A stretch of DNA of 64,000 bases, taken from the NCBI GenBank assembly GCA_964035575.1, contig OZ037927.1, positions 248,001-312,000 of the forward strand. The letters run 5' to 3'. The notes beneath the pieces are model-generated. The model saw only the letters and a program-made list of their open reading frames with translations. It did not search any database and had not been told where the DNA came from. A program made the translations under genes and the position numbers. The stretch is from Rhynchopus sp. YZ270_cl-10. Lineage: Eukaryota; Euglenozoa; Diplonemea; Diplonemida; Diplonemidae. Shown one piece after another: positions 1 to 10,740 of the stretch; position 1 is the stretch's first letter, and each line of letters opens with the position of its first letter.

Positions 1-19
1 GTATACCTCGGCTGATCGA

Positions 20-205
20 AGAAAAAAATAGAAACTTAACACTCATCGCACGATAAAATCCATGGGAGAGGTTGTGGTGAAAACGACACACACCTCGACC
101 TGTTTTGGTGAGGAGTGGCTCTGCAGCGCGGTTCGTCCCTAGAACCGTAGTGTGTTTTTTTTCTATTTCCTCCTTCATTTCATGAGGGTGACAAAAAAAA
201 GAAAA
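20..205. repeat. Dispersed repeat, copy 1 (pairs with 47325-47540)
   Basis: About 190 nt closely resemble 47325-47540 in the same orientation. Shared blocks include the stretch around CCTCGACC.TGTTTTGGTG, then AGGAGTG, then TCTATTTCCTCCTTC followed by ATGAGG.TGACAAAA. The second copy carries a CA-dinucleotide run where this one has only ACACACACC. No coding signal; probably a transposable-element remnant or a duplicated flank. Confidence 0.6.
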
Positions 206-216
206 TCCACACAAAA

Positions 217-2110
217 TCACATCGGAACCTTACACGCCACCCCCGACAACTGGACCTGCTTTGAGTTCACCACGAACCTCTTCACACAGAACTGCTCTGC
301 CACCTCCACGCCTTCCCCTTCGCCCATCCCCTCCTCCTCCTCCTCCCCCTCCTCTGAACTCTCCATGTCCCCACTGGACAACAGTTTACCTTGCCGGGCT
401 TCGACACGTCTGGTCCATGCGGTGCTGAAGGGGAGTGAAGCAGCTGAGACAAGCGAAGCACCCCCTGGGTTGATGTCGACCTCCGTCGGGCCCAGGGCAC
501 GGCAGGCACGGAAGATGTCTGCGAGGACGTGAGGTAGGATGCGCATCCCTGCGAGCCGTACGTAGCAGTGTCGTGACGTGCCGTAGAGGCTCTTCTCGTC
601 CTCCCAGGTGCGTACGGTGGGGCGCTTGCACAGGGCACCTGTAAAGGAGAAGGGTGCCAACAGAAGCGGCAGGCGTGTCCCGATGCAGGCCTCAACAGAG
701 TCGAAGAGAAGTGACAGCCCTATGGCAGAGGCGTAGCCCTGTGTGGTAGGTGTGTAGGTGGGGGCAGTGATGGAAAAAACCCGGGGGGTGCTGGCAAAAA
801 ACCCAAAAAACCCGCAAAAACCCCGCAAAAAACCCTTGCACAGTGCTGGTACAGTAGCCGGTTGGAAACATGGGGGGTCTAAAAAAGAACTCTTTTTTTG
901 TGGTTCTGGAAAAATATAATCGCCCAGACTTGAGGAACTTGCAGCTGCAGATGAGGTGGTGCTTCTGTGATGTCTGGCGCACAAACAAGCGCACGAAGCA
1001 GTTCAGTGATTGTCTGATACATTCAGAAAAGCTCTCGAAGCTCACAGCAAATGCTGTGCACATCCTCGGGGTCATGAAGGCAGCGTTGCCTGATGACATA
1101 CGGAAGAAGGTGGTCCCACTCTCCAGCATTTTGATGGGTGACAGGTATACGGCTGGGAATGTGTTCCAAAGCCGTAACGCGCGAATGAGGCTTTCCGCGT
1201 CACTGCAATGCGGTAGTGAAGAGTACGCACCTGACCGTGGTTGACGTCAAGAAGCCGGTGTTCAAAGACTGGTTTGTCTTTGATTCCCCGAACCAGATGC
1301 GCTGCATGCACATGCTCCACGGTGTTTACATCAAGCAGCTTTGTGGAGACCACTTTGGAGCTTCGGAGTCACTTCCATGGACTCTCAGGCTCGGCCTTAT
1401 TAGCCAACCTCCCCCTTCCCCTTCCCCCCCCTTAGTTTGAGTCCCCCTACATCAAAAAGAGTCCATACCACCCCAAGCACTGTAATTGAATGCGGTCCGT
1501 TCCGTGCTACGTGCAGATGCGCTGCCTCGCACGCTGCACACAGTGCACGCAAGACCCCCTCCGCCGCGACCACTGAGAACGACCCTTTCGCAAAGTAGTA
1601 CACAGCGTCCGACTGCTGTCGGTGCACCGCCATGAAGTAGGGGCACTCCACAGGCGAGGCCACGACACGTGCCTGCAGCTCCGTTGCTGCCTCGGTCCAC
1701 TCCCTGTACACCAAGGCCACCTGCGCCTCCAAGCCCTCTGTGAACCTCCGCAGCCCCGACGACACGCCGTTCGGGGTCACCACCACCTCCAGTTGATGCG
1801 TCTCTGCACCCCGTATGACCTCCTGCAGCCTGCGCATCCCTTCCTGCCCTGACGGAAAGTGTACCGGAGGTAACGGATTCTGCATCTTTATCGTTATCTC
1901 TAGCGACACCGACGGCACGAAGAGCTCCGCAGGCAAGAAGTCATCGTCCCCTTCAGGCAGGTCGTGGATTGATGAATAGGGCTTCTTGCTGAAGCCCAGC
2001 CGAGGTGCGGCTTGAAGGAACGATGATGCTGTGGAGGCGCGAGATTCGCCAGATGCTCCAGAAATAGGCTTCTGTTGCGAAAGGTTGCGGACAGGAACGG
2101 CAAAGGCCAT
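217..2110 (-). CDS. Hypothetical protein, two exons (2110-1469 and 738-217)
   Basis: I do not recognise this protein. Exon 1 begins at an ATG (2110) and encodes 214 residues with good codon texture. At 1468 a GTATGG donor lies in phase 0. An acceptor (CCACACAG) ends at 739, and the next frame, also in phase 0, runs to the stop at 217. The spliced product would be about 387 residues, with a Ser-rich N-terminus, a mixed alpha/beta-like middle and a very acidic Glu/Gly stretch near the C-terminus. The 730-nt intron is long beside the 82-nt intron at 57502-57583 and holds a plus-strand coding-like relic (870-1390). Without splicing, exon 1 would read on to a stop at 1400 and the 217-738 frame would be a separate ORF. 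The splice model is inferred from donor, acceptor and phase only. Confidence 0.5.
870..1390 (+). pseudogene. Coding-like relic, family not recognised
   Basis: From an ATG at 870 the plus strand has a reading frame of about 124 codons with natural-looking composition (segments such as RPDLRNLQLQMRWCF and LTANAVHILGVMKAALPDD). It is followed in another frame by DWFVFDSPNQM and RCMHMLHGVYIKQLCGDHFG. It looks like one decayed gene or element ORF with about one break. It lies wholly inside the proposed intron of the opposite-strand gene. No family was identified. Confidence 0.35.
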
Positions 2111-2237
2111 ATGAGAATGGAGGGATGGTCTGAATGGGGTTTTTTATGAAGTTTTTGTTATGTTTGCTTTTGTGGAGAGTGGAGAGGGGGCGGAGGGGGA
2201 GAGGGGACGTTTATTTCAAAAAAATAAAATAAAGTGT

Positions 2238-2702
2238 TTGCCAACACACTATGTCGCGCCTGTTGTAGTGGTGGACCATCGATGCTACTAACGACGTGAC
2301 ACTTTCCATGACAACAAAAGACCCTCTGCAGGGTCGGCCTTAGTATGCATGGTGTTCACGTTCTGTGCCAACACACTATGTCGCACCCTGTTGTAGTGGT
2401 GGTGTTGCGGAGCATGAGTGTATGGTATATGGCACCCCTGTAGAGTAGAGTGCCACGGTTTTTTCGTGATGGCGTAATGTCATAGCGTTGGCTGTGGGTC
2501 AAAACATCTTACATCAAGACCACTCTATCAACGATGGTAATGGCACCCTGTGAGTAGGTTCCTTCATTGGTGCCGAAAGCGTCTACGCGTATACCATGCG
2601 CACACGGGTCGACCATCGATGTTACTAACGACGTAACACTTTCCATGACAACAAAAGACCCTCTGCAGGGTTGGCCTTAGTATGCATGGTGTTCACGTTC
2701 TG
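2238..2702. repeat. Duplicated block with internal hairpin
   Basis: A ~90-nt segment at 2272-2361 recurs at 2612-2702 with only a few differences (from GACCATCGATG through CATGGTGTTCACGTTCTG). A shorter block (CCAACACACTATGTCGC) occurs at 2238 and 2367. Each long copy contains the self-complementary GACCCTCTGCAGGGTC, which would fold as a tight hairpin. This could be a small ncRNA gene duplicated in place or a mobile repeat; the sequence does not decide. Confidence 0.55.
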
Positions 2703-3849
2703 TTTTTGTTGTTTGTTGCATATCCACACAAAAGACACATATCACCTACTCAGTGTAGGCCCTTTTGTATGCCTTTTGTACTAAGTCTTAAAACGTAGAA
2801 ATGGTTTGTGGTTACTTTTTTTTCTCTTCTGGTGTGGCTAACTCCAAAAATAAAGTGTAATTTTTGTACTTCTTTTGGTGTGGCTAAATCCAGTACAAAA
2901 ACAGCACAAAAGAATCACAAAAGAAGTACAAAATTTACTTCCTTATTTGTCATATCCACGACCATTTGGCCCTTTTGGTGTTCCTGCGTGTTTGCGGGTT
3001 TGCTCTGCCTGGGCAAGTCGTGGCTAGAGCTGTACTCACAAAAAACGTCATGGGTACAACTCGTGTCTGTACTCAATGTCGCCACCTCTCCTCTTTTTGT
3101 TTTGTTTTTTGAAAAAATAAAACAACGTCGAAATAAAATTCTTTTGGCTTTGGTCTTGAATTTTCCCTTGAAAAACTTCGTTACATATAATGACCTGATG
3201 ACCCCTGCCCCGTTTACATTTTTTTTTTACATTTTTTGAAAACTTGGTTATAATATGTGTGGAAACCCCCGGAGTGATTTCCACACAAAAACAAATCTTT
3301 TATATTTTCTCCCGCTTCTGTTGATAATCTTGCAAAGCGTCAGCCCAGCTCGCAAAAAAAAAAGTTGTCAGCACAAAAACCTTGCGTTCTGTTCTCAGCA
3401 AGACGTCACTCAAGATGACACTAAACGGTCACCCATCGGGTACAACTCCGTCAGCTTATGCGTCGACACTGTCACGCCACAGACCTCCTTCAGCACCTGT
3501 GTGTAATGTTCATTATGACAGAAATCTTAACGTTACGTACACTCTCTGTTGCCTCGAAAAATTCTAAAAACCGGGGGAGGGTAAAAAATGGCGAAAGGTA
3601 ACATATGGGGAAGAGATTGGAAAAGTTTGGAACACTTCCTCACCCCACAGATCACACACAACGGGGACGTGAGAAATCGGAGTATTTGGTGTTCCAGAAC
3701 AAAGGAGCGCCAGTAGCCTACACCTCTTTTTCACACGACTTTTCATTATTTTTTCCCCCTCTCTTTTCTTTTACATTTCCTTCAAACCATAAGATTCATA
3801 CCATACAAACCAAAAATAACACTGCCTCCAAGGAGAGACATATGTTTTC
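2703..3849. other. AT-rich intergenic DNA with an 18-bp inverted repeat
   Basis: No convincing gene. Near-perfect inverted arms at 2859-2877 and 2918-2935 (TTTTTGTACTTCTTTTG and its complement) would make a stem around a 40-nt loop, a foldback type seen all over this window. The stretch near 3230-3270 resembles the short repeat family best seen at 63500-63570. The rest is T-rich and without further structure. Confidence 0.4.
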
Positions 3850-6800
3850 TCACCTTTTTTCCATTTCGTTCAAACCCAATAACTGCAAAAAGAGCCATAC
3901 CTTCGCCACCGCATCAACCTGCTTGGGCGACGTCGCCACCCCTGCGAGGAGAGACGGGTGTCCCAGCAGACGCGACACGTACTTCGTGTACACTGCGCGC
4001 ATCTCCTCCTTTGTGACGTCGTGCAGCATGAGGTCCTCTACACGCTCCTCCTCCGGCGAGAACAGCCCACGCATGCACGACGACGAGGTGCTGTCAACCA
4101 CCCCTGCTGGCGTGCCGCGTTTGTTCTTCAACTTGAACACAATCGACCCACAGGCGTTCTGAATGTTAAAGTCCGTCAACACCGTCGACCCGCCGTCCTC
4201 CTCCTCCCCCTCCTCCCCAATAGCCCGCAGCATCGCCAACGAGCTCTCCAGCGCGGCCCCTACGTTGGTACATTCCCAGATATCGAGCGAAATCGTTTTT
4301 TGGTATTGGTTGAAGTACACCCCGGCCCCATAGGCAAGACCTTTCCCACGCACGGCGAGGGTGAGGTCGCCTTCTCCCATGCTTATGCATTGGCAGAGGT
4401 AGCGGAGTGCCCAGATCTCCTTTGTTGTCATCTCCTCATCAATGGTGACGTCGAGGGCTACGGCGGCTGTGTCGACACCACCGACGGCGACGACGAAGGA
4501 GCGACGGTCCTGCGTGCGTTCATCCTCCGCTCCTTCTCCCCATTTGATTGTAGAGTATAAAGGAGTCAACGGAGCAGTGCGGGTCTTCATCAGCGCCGAA
4601 GTGATCCCAGAGATCGCCTTAGAGCGGACTGTGGCATCTGAGGCGGCGACAATGCAGCTGGCGCGGACGCCTTCCTCAGAGGACATACTGTGGAGGATAG
4701 CGTTCAGTCCGGACACAGCGGATTCGGGGTTCTTCACACACCGTTTGAGGAAATTTTTTTGGGAAAACGGATTGGTCAGGCAGTGCTGCGAATGCGGCTT
4801 GAACATCGCGAATTTCATGACATGGTCCAGCACGCTGCCTGCATCACGCACATTCTCTGACACATCTGACAACATATTTTTGCTCTGCGTTGCGACCCTC
4901 TCCGCAGTGAACTGCACTGTATGCAGCAACGTATCCACCCATTCACCAATTTTCTCTACTTCGGTTGGCTCTGCCACCAAATAAAATGAAACGGTGTTCG
5001 GCTGGATACCTAACGACATAAACTGCGAGAACCTCCCGGTAGAACAACAGTACGACACCAACTCATCATCCATCTTCTTTACGACTTCCTTGAACGACAT
5101 CCCGTTTGCATCTGATTCCATGAGCAGCTCCGAGAACAGATACACATGACGCCGCACCTCTGCTGGCAAATGCCCGATATCCCAATATATAATCGCGCTA
5201 ACGAAGCTGGTCGCGATGTCCACCTCGACGACCTCTAGGTTAGCCTTGGGGTGGTGGGTCACGGTGCGCTCAATGTCCCCTACATCTCCGAGGTTTATGC
5301 CGCTGGGGAACTTTGCTTTGACTTCGTCAGAAAGGACGACCTTGTTGTAGACTTCTGCTTCGTCGACAGCAGACTGCAGTTTGCGGAGGGTCTGCGCGCC
5401 AAGGCGCTTTTTGTTTTCTTTTGTGATGCGCTCCGCCTTCGCGTCGTTCCGCTGTGCGAGGTCCTCTGAAGGCACCGTACGGATTTCCGTCATGCCTCCT
5501 TCCTCCCCCGCTTTGCATAGTTTCAGCTTCTTCACCACCATCTCTTCAATGAAATCCGCCCACCATGATCGTTCCTTTGTCGCCAATTCGTTCATATCTT
5601 TCGATTGATCCATGACGTCCCCAAGCCCGATTCTCCCTGAGGCTCTCGGATAATGCTTGAAAATGAACTCCGGAATGAGCGACCCCGCGATGTCCTGGTG
5701 TGGAGAATCCTCGAAGTCCTCCTTTAGGCTGACCCGCTCCTTTTTAAGCGCCTTTTTCAGTGCTGTCCAGGCAGCTTCGTTTGCAATAGGGTCGGGGCCA
5801 GAGCCTCGAACCTCCGATACAACCTGCTCCATCACAGCGAGGAATGTGTCCAACATTTTGTCCTTCTCTAGGAACAACGGGGAGACGTCGGAGGCCTCCT
5901 GCTCCTCAGCTTCGTTGCTCTCTACCTCCCCTTCTTCTTCTTCCTCTTCTCCTTCCTCTTCAGGCTTTGCCCCTTCAGCTTCGTCTTCATCCTCCGCAAG
6001 ATACGGCACTCCTGCAAACTCAAAATAAAAGTACGGCTGGCACGAAGGCGAGGTGTCGCAAGAAATCGAAGACGCCAAGGGGTCCGGGATCTCGACAAAG
6101 GTTTGGTTCAACGGCGCGCTTGACAACCCTGCGACAAACCTCAGAACGACATCCGATGCCGTCATCGCCACAGTATCCGCCAAATCCCCCTCCAACAGCT
6201 TGGCCCCATACATAAACGAACCCACACTCTCATCCTCAGATGGGAACATAACCACCTTCCGGGTCGGTCCAAATTGACCCCCTTTCTTGAGAACGTCAAA
6301 ATCGACGGAGGGGATGGATGGGGGTGGGGGAAGTGGTGCGGAGAAGGGCCGTTCGAGGCAGGTGATTTTGGCACCGTCCTGCTCGACTGCACGGGAGAGG
6401 GAGGTGTGCAGGGTGTTGAGGAGGTCTGCATCGTTGAATTGTCCGGTGATGACGACGTCGAGGTTGTCTGTTGTGTAGACCTCGTTGTGGTAGTGGCGGA
6501 GCTCCTTGACGCTGAGGGTTGCAATGTCGTCGGGGAGACCTCCGCAGTTGTTGCCATAGGCGGTCTTCTTGCCGTAGGTCGTCTGCAGGAAGTTGTTCCA
6601 CATCAGATCCGACTCAGAATTCGTCCTCCCAATCATCTCCGAGTACACCGTCCCCTGGCGTGCCCCCTTCCCATTAATGTGGAACACCTCCGTCAAAAAG
6701 GCTTGCTGGGACAGCTTCGGCGCCAAAGTATGGTTGATGAACACAGGCAACACCTTGTGGAGCCCCTCCGTTCCGACAACCTCGAATTCGTATTGTGTGT

Positions 6801-7155
6801 TGTCCGAATCTGTGGAAGCGTTTGTCCCGTTGGAGCCACAACGCGTCGCGAGAAGGTCGAGAACGCCCCTCGGAAAGCTTTTTGACTCCATAAAACACAT
6901 ATGTTCGAGGCAATGGGTCCTCCCTTTGTCTCCCTCCTCTGCCGTCGCGAAGACCATTACAACAGAACAGATCGGGCCGGGAACGTTTCCTAGAACAACC
7001 CCTGTATTGTACTGTTTGTGCTTATATCTGCGGAGCTCAAGCCCCAAGCGGTCCGGCATGACACGGCTGCCGTCGAAGGCCCAATGCTCTGCTGCAGCGG
7101 TCTGGTCGAACGGGGTAGCGTGAGAGGAGCTCATTTCACGAAAAGATCGTTTCAT
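3850..7155 (-). CDS. M16-family zinc metallopeptidase (C05D11.1/Sdd3-like)
   Basis: A 1,101-residue protein from the first ATG (7155). The M16 inverted zinc motif HxxEH is present as HCLEH (residues 81-85). A downstream E156...SE173 (TEVFHIN...TVYSEM) fits the family's third zinc ligand. The segments GVLDLLATRCGSNGTNA, then TDSDNTQYEF, and VLPVFINHTLAP are typical of the M16 branch containing nematode C05D11.1 and yeast YOL098C, which is presequence-protease/insulysin-like: a clamshell of four domains degrading peptides. Length of about 1,000-1,100 is usual for that branch. An acidic low-complexity insert occupies roughly residues 385-422. No obvious targeting peptide, so the compartment is unclear. 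Near the 3' end the coding strand reads GTATGG then CTCTTTTTGCAG (3900-3883), which resembles a donor and acceptor; reading straight through is the simpler model. Confidence 0.85.
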   Translation of the reverse strand: MKRSFREMSSSHATPFDQTAAAEHWAFDGSRVMPDRLGLELRRYKHKQYNTGVVLGNVPGPICSVVMVFATAEEGDKGRTHCLEHMCFMESKSFPRGVLDLLATRCGSNGTNASTDSDNTQYEFEVVGTEGLHKVLPVFINHTLAPKLSQQAFLTEVFHINGKGARQGTVYSEMIGRTNSESDLMWNNFLQTTYGKKTAYGNNCGGLPDDIATLSVKELRHYHNEVYTTDNLDVVITGQFNDADLLNTLHTSLSRAVEQDGAKITCLERPFSAPLPPPPSIPSVDFDVLKKGGQFGPTRKVVMFPSEDESVGSFMYGAKLLEGDLADTVAMTASDVVLRFVAGLSSAPLNQTFVEIPDPLASSISCDTSPSCQPYFYFEFAGVPYLAEDEDEAEGAKPEEEGEEEEEEGEVESNEAEEQEASDVSPLFLEKDKMLDTFLAVMEQVVSEVRGSGPDPIANEAAWTALKKALKKERVSLKEDFEDSPHQDIAGSLIPEFIFKHYPRASGRIGLGDVMDQSKDMNELATKERSWWADFIEEMVVKKLKLCKAGEEGGMTEIRTVPSEDLAQRNDAKAERITKENKKRLGAQTLRKLQSAVDEAEVYNKVVLSDEVKAKFPSGINLGDVGDIERTVTHHPKANLEVVEVDIATSFVSAIIYWDIGHLPAEVRRHVYLFSELLMESDANGMSFKEVVKKMDDELVSYCCSTGRFSQFMSLGIQPNTVSFYLVAEPTEVEKIGEWVDTLLHTVQFTAERVATQSKNMLSDVSENVRDAGSVLDHVMKFAMFKPHSQHCLTNPFSQKNFLKRCVKNPESAVSGLNAILHSMSSEEGVRASCIVAASDATVRSKAISGITSALMKTRTAPLTPLYSTIKWGEGAEDERTQDRRSFVVAVGGVDTAAVALDVTIDEEMTTKEIWALRYLCQCISMGEGDLTLAVRGKGLAYGAGVYFNQYQKTISLDIWECTNVGAALESSLAMLRAIGEEGEEEDGGSTVLTDFNIQNACGSIVFKLKNKRGTPAGVVDSTSSSCMRGLFSPEEERVEDLMLHDVTKEEMRAVYTKYVSRLLGHPSLLAGVATSPKQVDAVAKVWLFLQLLGLNEMEKR

Positions 7156-7636
7156 ACGGTGCGTGAAGCAGAGTGAAGAGCGGAGGGCACGATGCACTGT
7201 GGAAGGTGGAGGGGGAGGGGGGAGGAGAAGGGGTGGGGGTGTGTGTCCTGTGTTGCTTGGTTGATAGGGGAGGAAAGGGAGAAGAGGGAGGGAGCTGCGC
7301 AGAACAGAGATTGCTCGAATAGTTTGGAAAAGCGGATTGACCCTTCGTCAGAAATGGGGGGGAAATTGGAGTGCAGTAGAGTTGAAATACAAAGCCCTCT
7401 CATTTGACTGAGTGTGAAAGGAAGCGACTGAGGTACCGCCCCGGATTGGAAAAGTGGAAAAAGGAAGGGAGTAGGTGTACGGTGTTCAATTTCCTTTAGC
7501 ATTGCATGTAATCATTTAAAAAAAAACGCGGGGGAGTTGGTTATTTCGTACTTTATTCACACATTTTACGCAGAACTTTCTCGCACCACGCTTTCTGGCA
7601 CTACATTAATATTGCGTCAAAAATAGTGACACATAT
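7156..7636. other. Intergenic region upstream of the M16 gene
   Basis: No gene. Positions 7382-7411 carry a motif (plus strand TTGAAATACAAAGCCCTCTC) found in related form at 59231, 61872, 63179 and 63606. It lies about 227 nt upstream of the M16 ATG and could be a promoter or 5'-leader element. The 3' flank of the next gene (7548-7636) is similar to 26354-26439, showing that the gene at 7637 was duplicated with its flanks. Confidence 0.35.
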
Positions 7637-8731
7637 TTATTTACCAGCCTCTTTCACTCGTTGGCTAAAGCTAATTTTCCGCAGTACTTCGTTGCTACAC
7701 TTGTCCATGCCGTGTATGGTCTGCAGTGCAGGAACTGTGCAGAGCCACAAACAACCCACATTGGTGACTGCTTGTAGGCTGGAGACGTCCAGTGTCGACA
7801 GCCTTGTGCACTCGTAGAGGAAACAGTCATCAATCGTGGTGACTGCGTGCAGACCAGAGAGGTCGACGGTCGACAAGGTGGCGCACTCTGCGAGGAAGTG
7901 TTTACCAATGGTGGTGAGTGCTTGCAGCCCTGAGAAGTCGACTTTTGACAAGTTGGTGCATCCAGATAGGAAATAACTGCCCAGCGTGGTGACTGCTTGC
8001 AGGCCTGAGAGGTCCACTGTCGACAACCCTGTGCACTTACCGAGAAACCAGTGACCAATGGTGATGACTGCCTTCAGTCCTGACAGGTCAACCGTCGACA
8101 ACCCTGTGCAGGAGAAGAGAAATCCGTCACCAATGGTGGTGACTGCTTGAAGGCCTGAGAGATCCACTGTCGACAACCCTGTGCACTCGGAGAGGAATCC
8201 GTAACCGGTGGCGGTGACTGCTTGCAGGCTGGAGAGGTCCACTGTCGACAAAGTGTAGCACCTGCGGAGGAAGAAAGTCCCCACTGCAGTGACACAGGGC
8301 AGTGCAGGCAGGTGCAGTGTGGTGCCACAGTTGTCATCCACATCGGACACGCAACTGAACACGATGCGCGTCACTTCACTCTCTGAGAAGAAGTTATCTG
8401 GAATCGCAGTCGCAACTTCTGCCTGAAGGAGCAAGCTGGCCACCTTTGGATCCCGCGCCTGCTGCAACCTTTCCGCTGTGATGTCTCTCTCACCCAATGC
8501 ATGAAGAGCTGTCAGGGCTTCGAACTTCGGTGTCATCGTCAGTGTGATTGTCGCACCAGGTTCCAGTTGCGTGATGTCCTCTCCTTCGTCCTTCCCTCCA
8601 AAACCCATATGAAAGCTGTCTTCGCACAACCCTTCTGCAGACGCCACCTTCTGCCGCATCGTCGCCGTTGTGTCATCCTCACCCACCTCGACCACGTAGT
8701 CCTTGCTGAAGCCCTGCACAACCAGCTCCAT
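7637..8731 (-). CDS. Ubl-LRR protein, small type, 8 repeats
   Basis: 364 residues from the ATG at 8731. Residues 1-72 read like a ubiquitin-like beta-grasp domain starting at Met1 (MELVVQGFSKDYVVEVGEDD, then TTATMRQKVA...LEPGATITLT). A linker follows (EALTALHALGERDITAERLQ), then about eight leucine-rich repeats of 25 residues with the core STVDLSGLQAVTTIG..FL...TGL. No signal peptide or membrane segment is visible, so a cytosolic adaptor or recognition protein is likely; the partner is unknown. The paralogue at 26440-27585 is nearly identical over the N-terminus and has one extra repeat. The C-terminus (SFSQRVKEAGK) differs from that paralogue. Confidence 0.85.
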   Translation of the reverse strand: MELVVQGFSKDYVVEVGEDDTTATMRQKVASAEGLCEDSFHMGFGGKDEGEDITQLEPGATITLTMTPKFEALTALHALGERDITAERLQQARDPKVASLLLQAEVATAIPDNFFSESEVTRIVFSCVSDVDDNCGTTLHLPALPCVTAVGTFFLRRCYTLSTVDLSSLQAVTATGYGFLSECTGLSTVDLSGLQAVTTIGDGFLFSCTGLSTVDLSGLKAVITIGHWFLGKCTGLSTVDLSGLQAVTTLGSYFLSGCTNLSKVDFSGLQALTTIGKHFLAECATLSTVDLSGLHAVTTIDDCFLYECTRLSTLDVSSLQAVTNVGCLWLCTVPALQTIHGMDKCSNEVLRKISFSQRVKEAGK

Positions 8732-9223
8732 TGTTTTTATGTGTCTATCTCTTCATGGTGGGTTGTTGTGTTGTGTTGTGTTGTGGGGTGAGGAACAACA
8801 AGGCACCTCAAAGTGTTACTCCTGCCAGTCCATTTGGACTCGTACAGACAGTTGGAGACACGGAGTCTGGATGTGAACTTGGAAGGTCGCCGTTCGCAGA
8901 AGCTAGACTTGCTCGACAAGGGGGCAAAACAAATCAGTGATGTATGTAGGTATCTGTATGTGGGACCAAATCCCACAAAAAATCGAAAAAAAAAAAAAAA
9001 AACTATAGGAGGGTGTCTAAAAAGGTCAAAAACGGAAAAAATGGAAAAAAAGGTGAAAAAAATTGGGGTGTTTTTGACCAAAAAAAGAGTGAGGGGAGTT
9101 GGGTCCAGTCATAGGGGAGTATAGCAATTTTTAAAAAATTCTACCAAAAATGCACAGCATTTTTCAAGCACATTGGCAGATTTTCGCTTTTTTATAAAAA
9201 ATTGAGGAACCGAAATATCCCAC
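8732..9223. other. Intergenic; duplicated 5' flank of the Ubl-LRR gene
   Basis: 8732-8910 matches 27586-27775, including the TTGTG/TTGTTGTG run, so about 180 nt of upstream DNA was copied with the gene. At 8960-8975 there is a self-complementary GTGGGACCAAATCCCAC, which recurs inverted near 30780. The rest is poly-A rich with no gene. Confidence 0.5.
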
Positions 9224-10150
9224 TGTAGCTGTCTTCGAAAACGGCCTCTGAGGTCGGAGCCCAAAATGGGCCCGTTCCTCCTGCGGGAAGTAGTGCGCAC
9301 ACTGTACATATCTCCGAAGATGAACGGTTTCGGCTCGCAGAAACAAACTCAAATTACTTGCAGCTTGCGAGTCTCCGTGTTCTTGAAGGGTGGGGCGTAG
9401 AGGGAGAAGGCAGCGATCACATTGAAGTCGTCCATTAAGGATTCAATATTTCCCGGAGGTCTGACTTCGGATACTGCCATCCAATGCCATCGCTTTGGGA
9501 GAGTGACTTGCCTTGCGTCATCGGATGACTCCAGAGTTTGCGAAAACTTTAAGGTTTCGGGACCGCTTGTGAAAAATAGGGCTCTGGTGCATGTTGAGGA
9601 AGAGGGGAGCCGGTCATCTCCGGAAGCGGTGTTGCTTTGTGAAGCCTCGTATGCTTCCCCCGCTGACCAGCTGTGAAACTACCTCAATCGCGTGGTTCGT
9701 GATCGCTGTGATTGCTCCTTCGTGTCTGAGGAGTATTGGAGCACCCTCCGCTTGATGGCAGACGGCCTGACGCAGACGCTTGGGGATCACACACCCTCGG
9801 TGCTACAGGATCTTGAGGGTTTGGCGCACTGTTGGCTGCGTGCTCGGTGGATCACAAGAAGAGGTTGAAGCTTGTAGACACCAGCACCGGCACGAGTCAA
9901 GTCACAAGGAGCTTAGGAGAACTGACGTGCGGTGGGGAAGGTTCCCTCCGACCGTCCGGACTTGGCGGTCTGCACCCCCATCCTCGTCAAGAATTGGCCA
10001 GAGCACATGGCAACCAGAGCAGTGACCGGTCCGACGGTCGCACGTGAGCGTCGCTCCTCCGGAAGCTGGTAGTGGCCCAAGTCCACACGGACTAGAAGCC
10101 GCCGATGAGCAGGAAACTGCAGGAGCGCATGCCACAAGGGCTAACGAAAC
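9224..10150 (+). pseudogene. Coding-like relic, family not recognised
   Basis: Stretches of plus-strand reading frame with good codon texture follow one another: 9224-9437 (including TVHISEDERFRLAETN and YLQLASLRVLEGWGVEGEG), 9422-9676, then a downstream stretch with VVRDRCDCSFVSEEYWSTLR and LMADGLTQTLGDHTP. Together they look like remains of a larger gene or element ORF with a few breaks. No recognisable domain. GC content is higher than the flanking repeats. Confidence 0.35.
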
Positions 10151-10164
10151 CATGGTAATGGGCC

Positions 10165-10740
10165 TATGTGGGGTTACAGGCGTGTATATGGTGTAACCAC
10201 AGATGCTCAAAACACCCGATTTTTACGTTTTTTTGCATTTTTCGGTGCCCCAAGACCCACCCCAGGGGTCTAAAAAATTTTCGGGAAAAAAAAAATTTTT
10301 TCCAGATTTTGCTAAGGTAAAATGTGACTGTGAAAACGATCCTCAAAATAGAGGATCCTCAAAATTCCCGTTTTTCCCTTTTTTCCCCTTTCCCCTTAGT
10401 CATTTTTCCCGTTGCCTTGTCGAAAAAAAAATTTTTGGGTCAAAAAAAAAAAGTGAAAATTTTTCACAAATTTCGATCCTCCGACCACCCACAGGTGACG
10501 AAAACTCGGTTTTCGTGAAAAAAAAAATTTTTTTTTTGGGTCAAACAGCGCCTTGCCTATAGTATAGCCTTGTACAGAGACGTGTATATGGTGTAACCAC
10601 AGATGCTCAAAACACCCGATTTTTGCATTTTTTTGCATTTTTCGGTGCCCCCAGACCCACCCCAGGGGGCCAAAAATTTTTCGAAAAAAAAATTTTTTTT
10701 TTCAGATTTTGCTAAGGTAAAATGTGACTGTGAAAAATGA
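10165..10740. repeat. Two tandem copies of an AT-rich dispersed repeat
   Basis: Copies begin near 10175 and 10577 with TATATGGTGTAACCAC and AGATGCTCAAAACACCCG, followed by CGGTGCCCC.AGACCCACC and runs of A then T. A third copy is at 25150-25280 and a diverged inverted one at 17815-17890. The conserved head and homopolymer tail suggest a non-autonomous mobile repeat. No ORF of note. Confidence 0.6.

Noticed and set aside
2285-2297. TACTAAC word as a branch point
   Set aside because: It lies in intergenic repeated DNA with no matching donor and acceptor on the plus strand.
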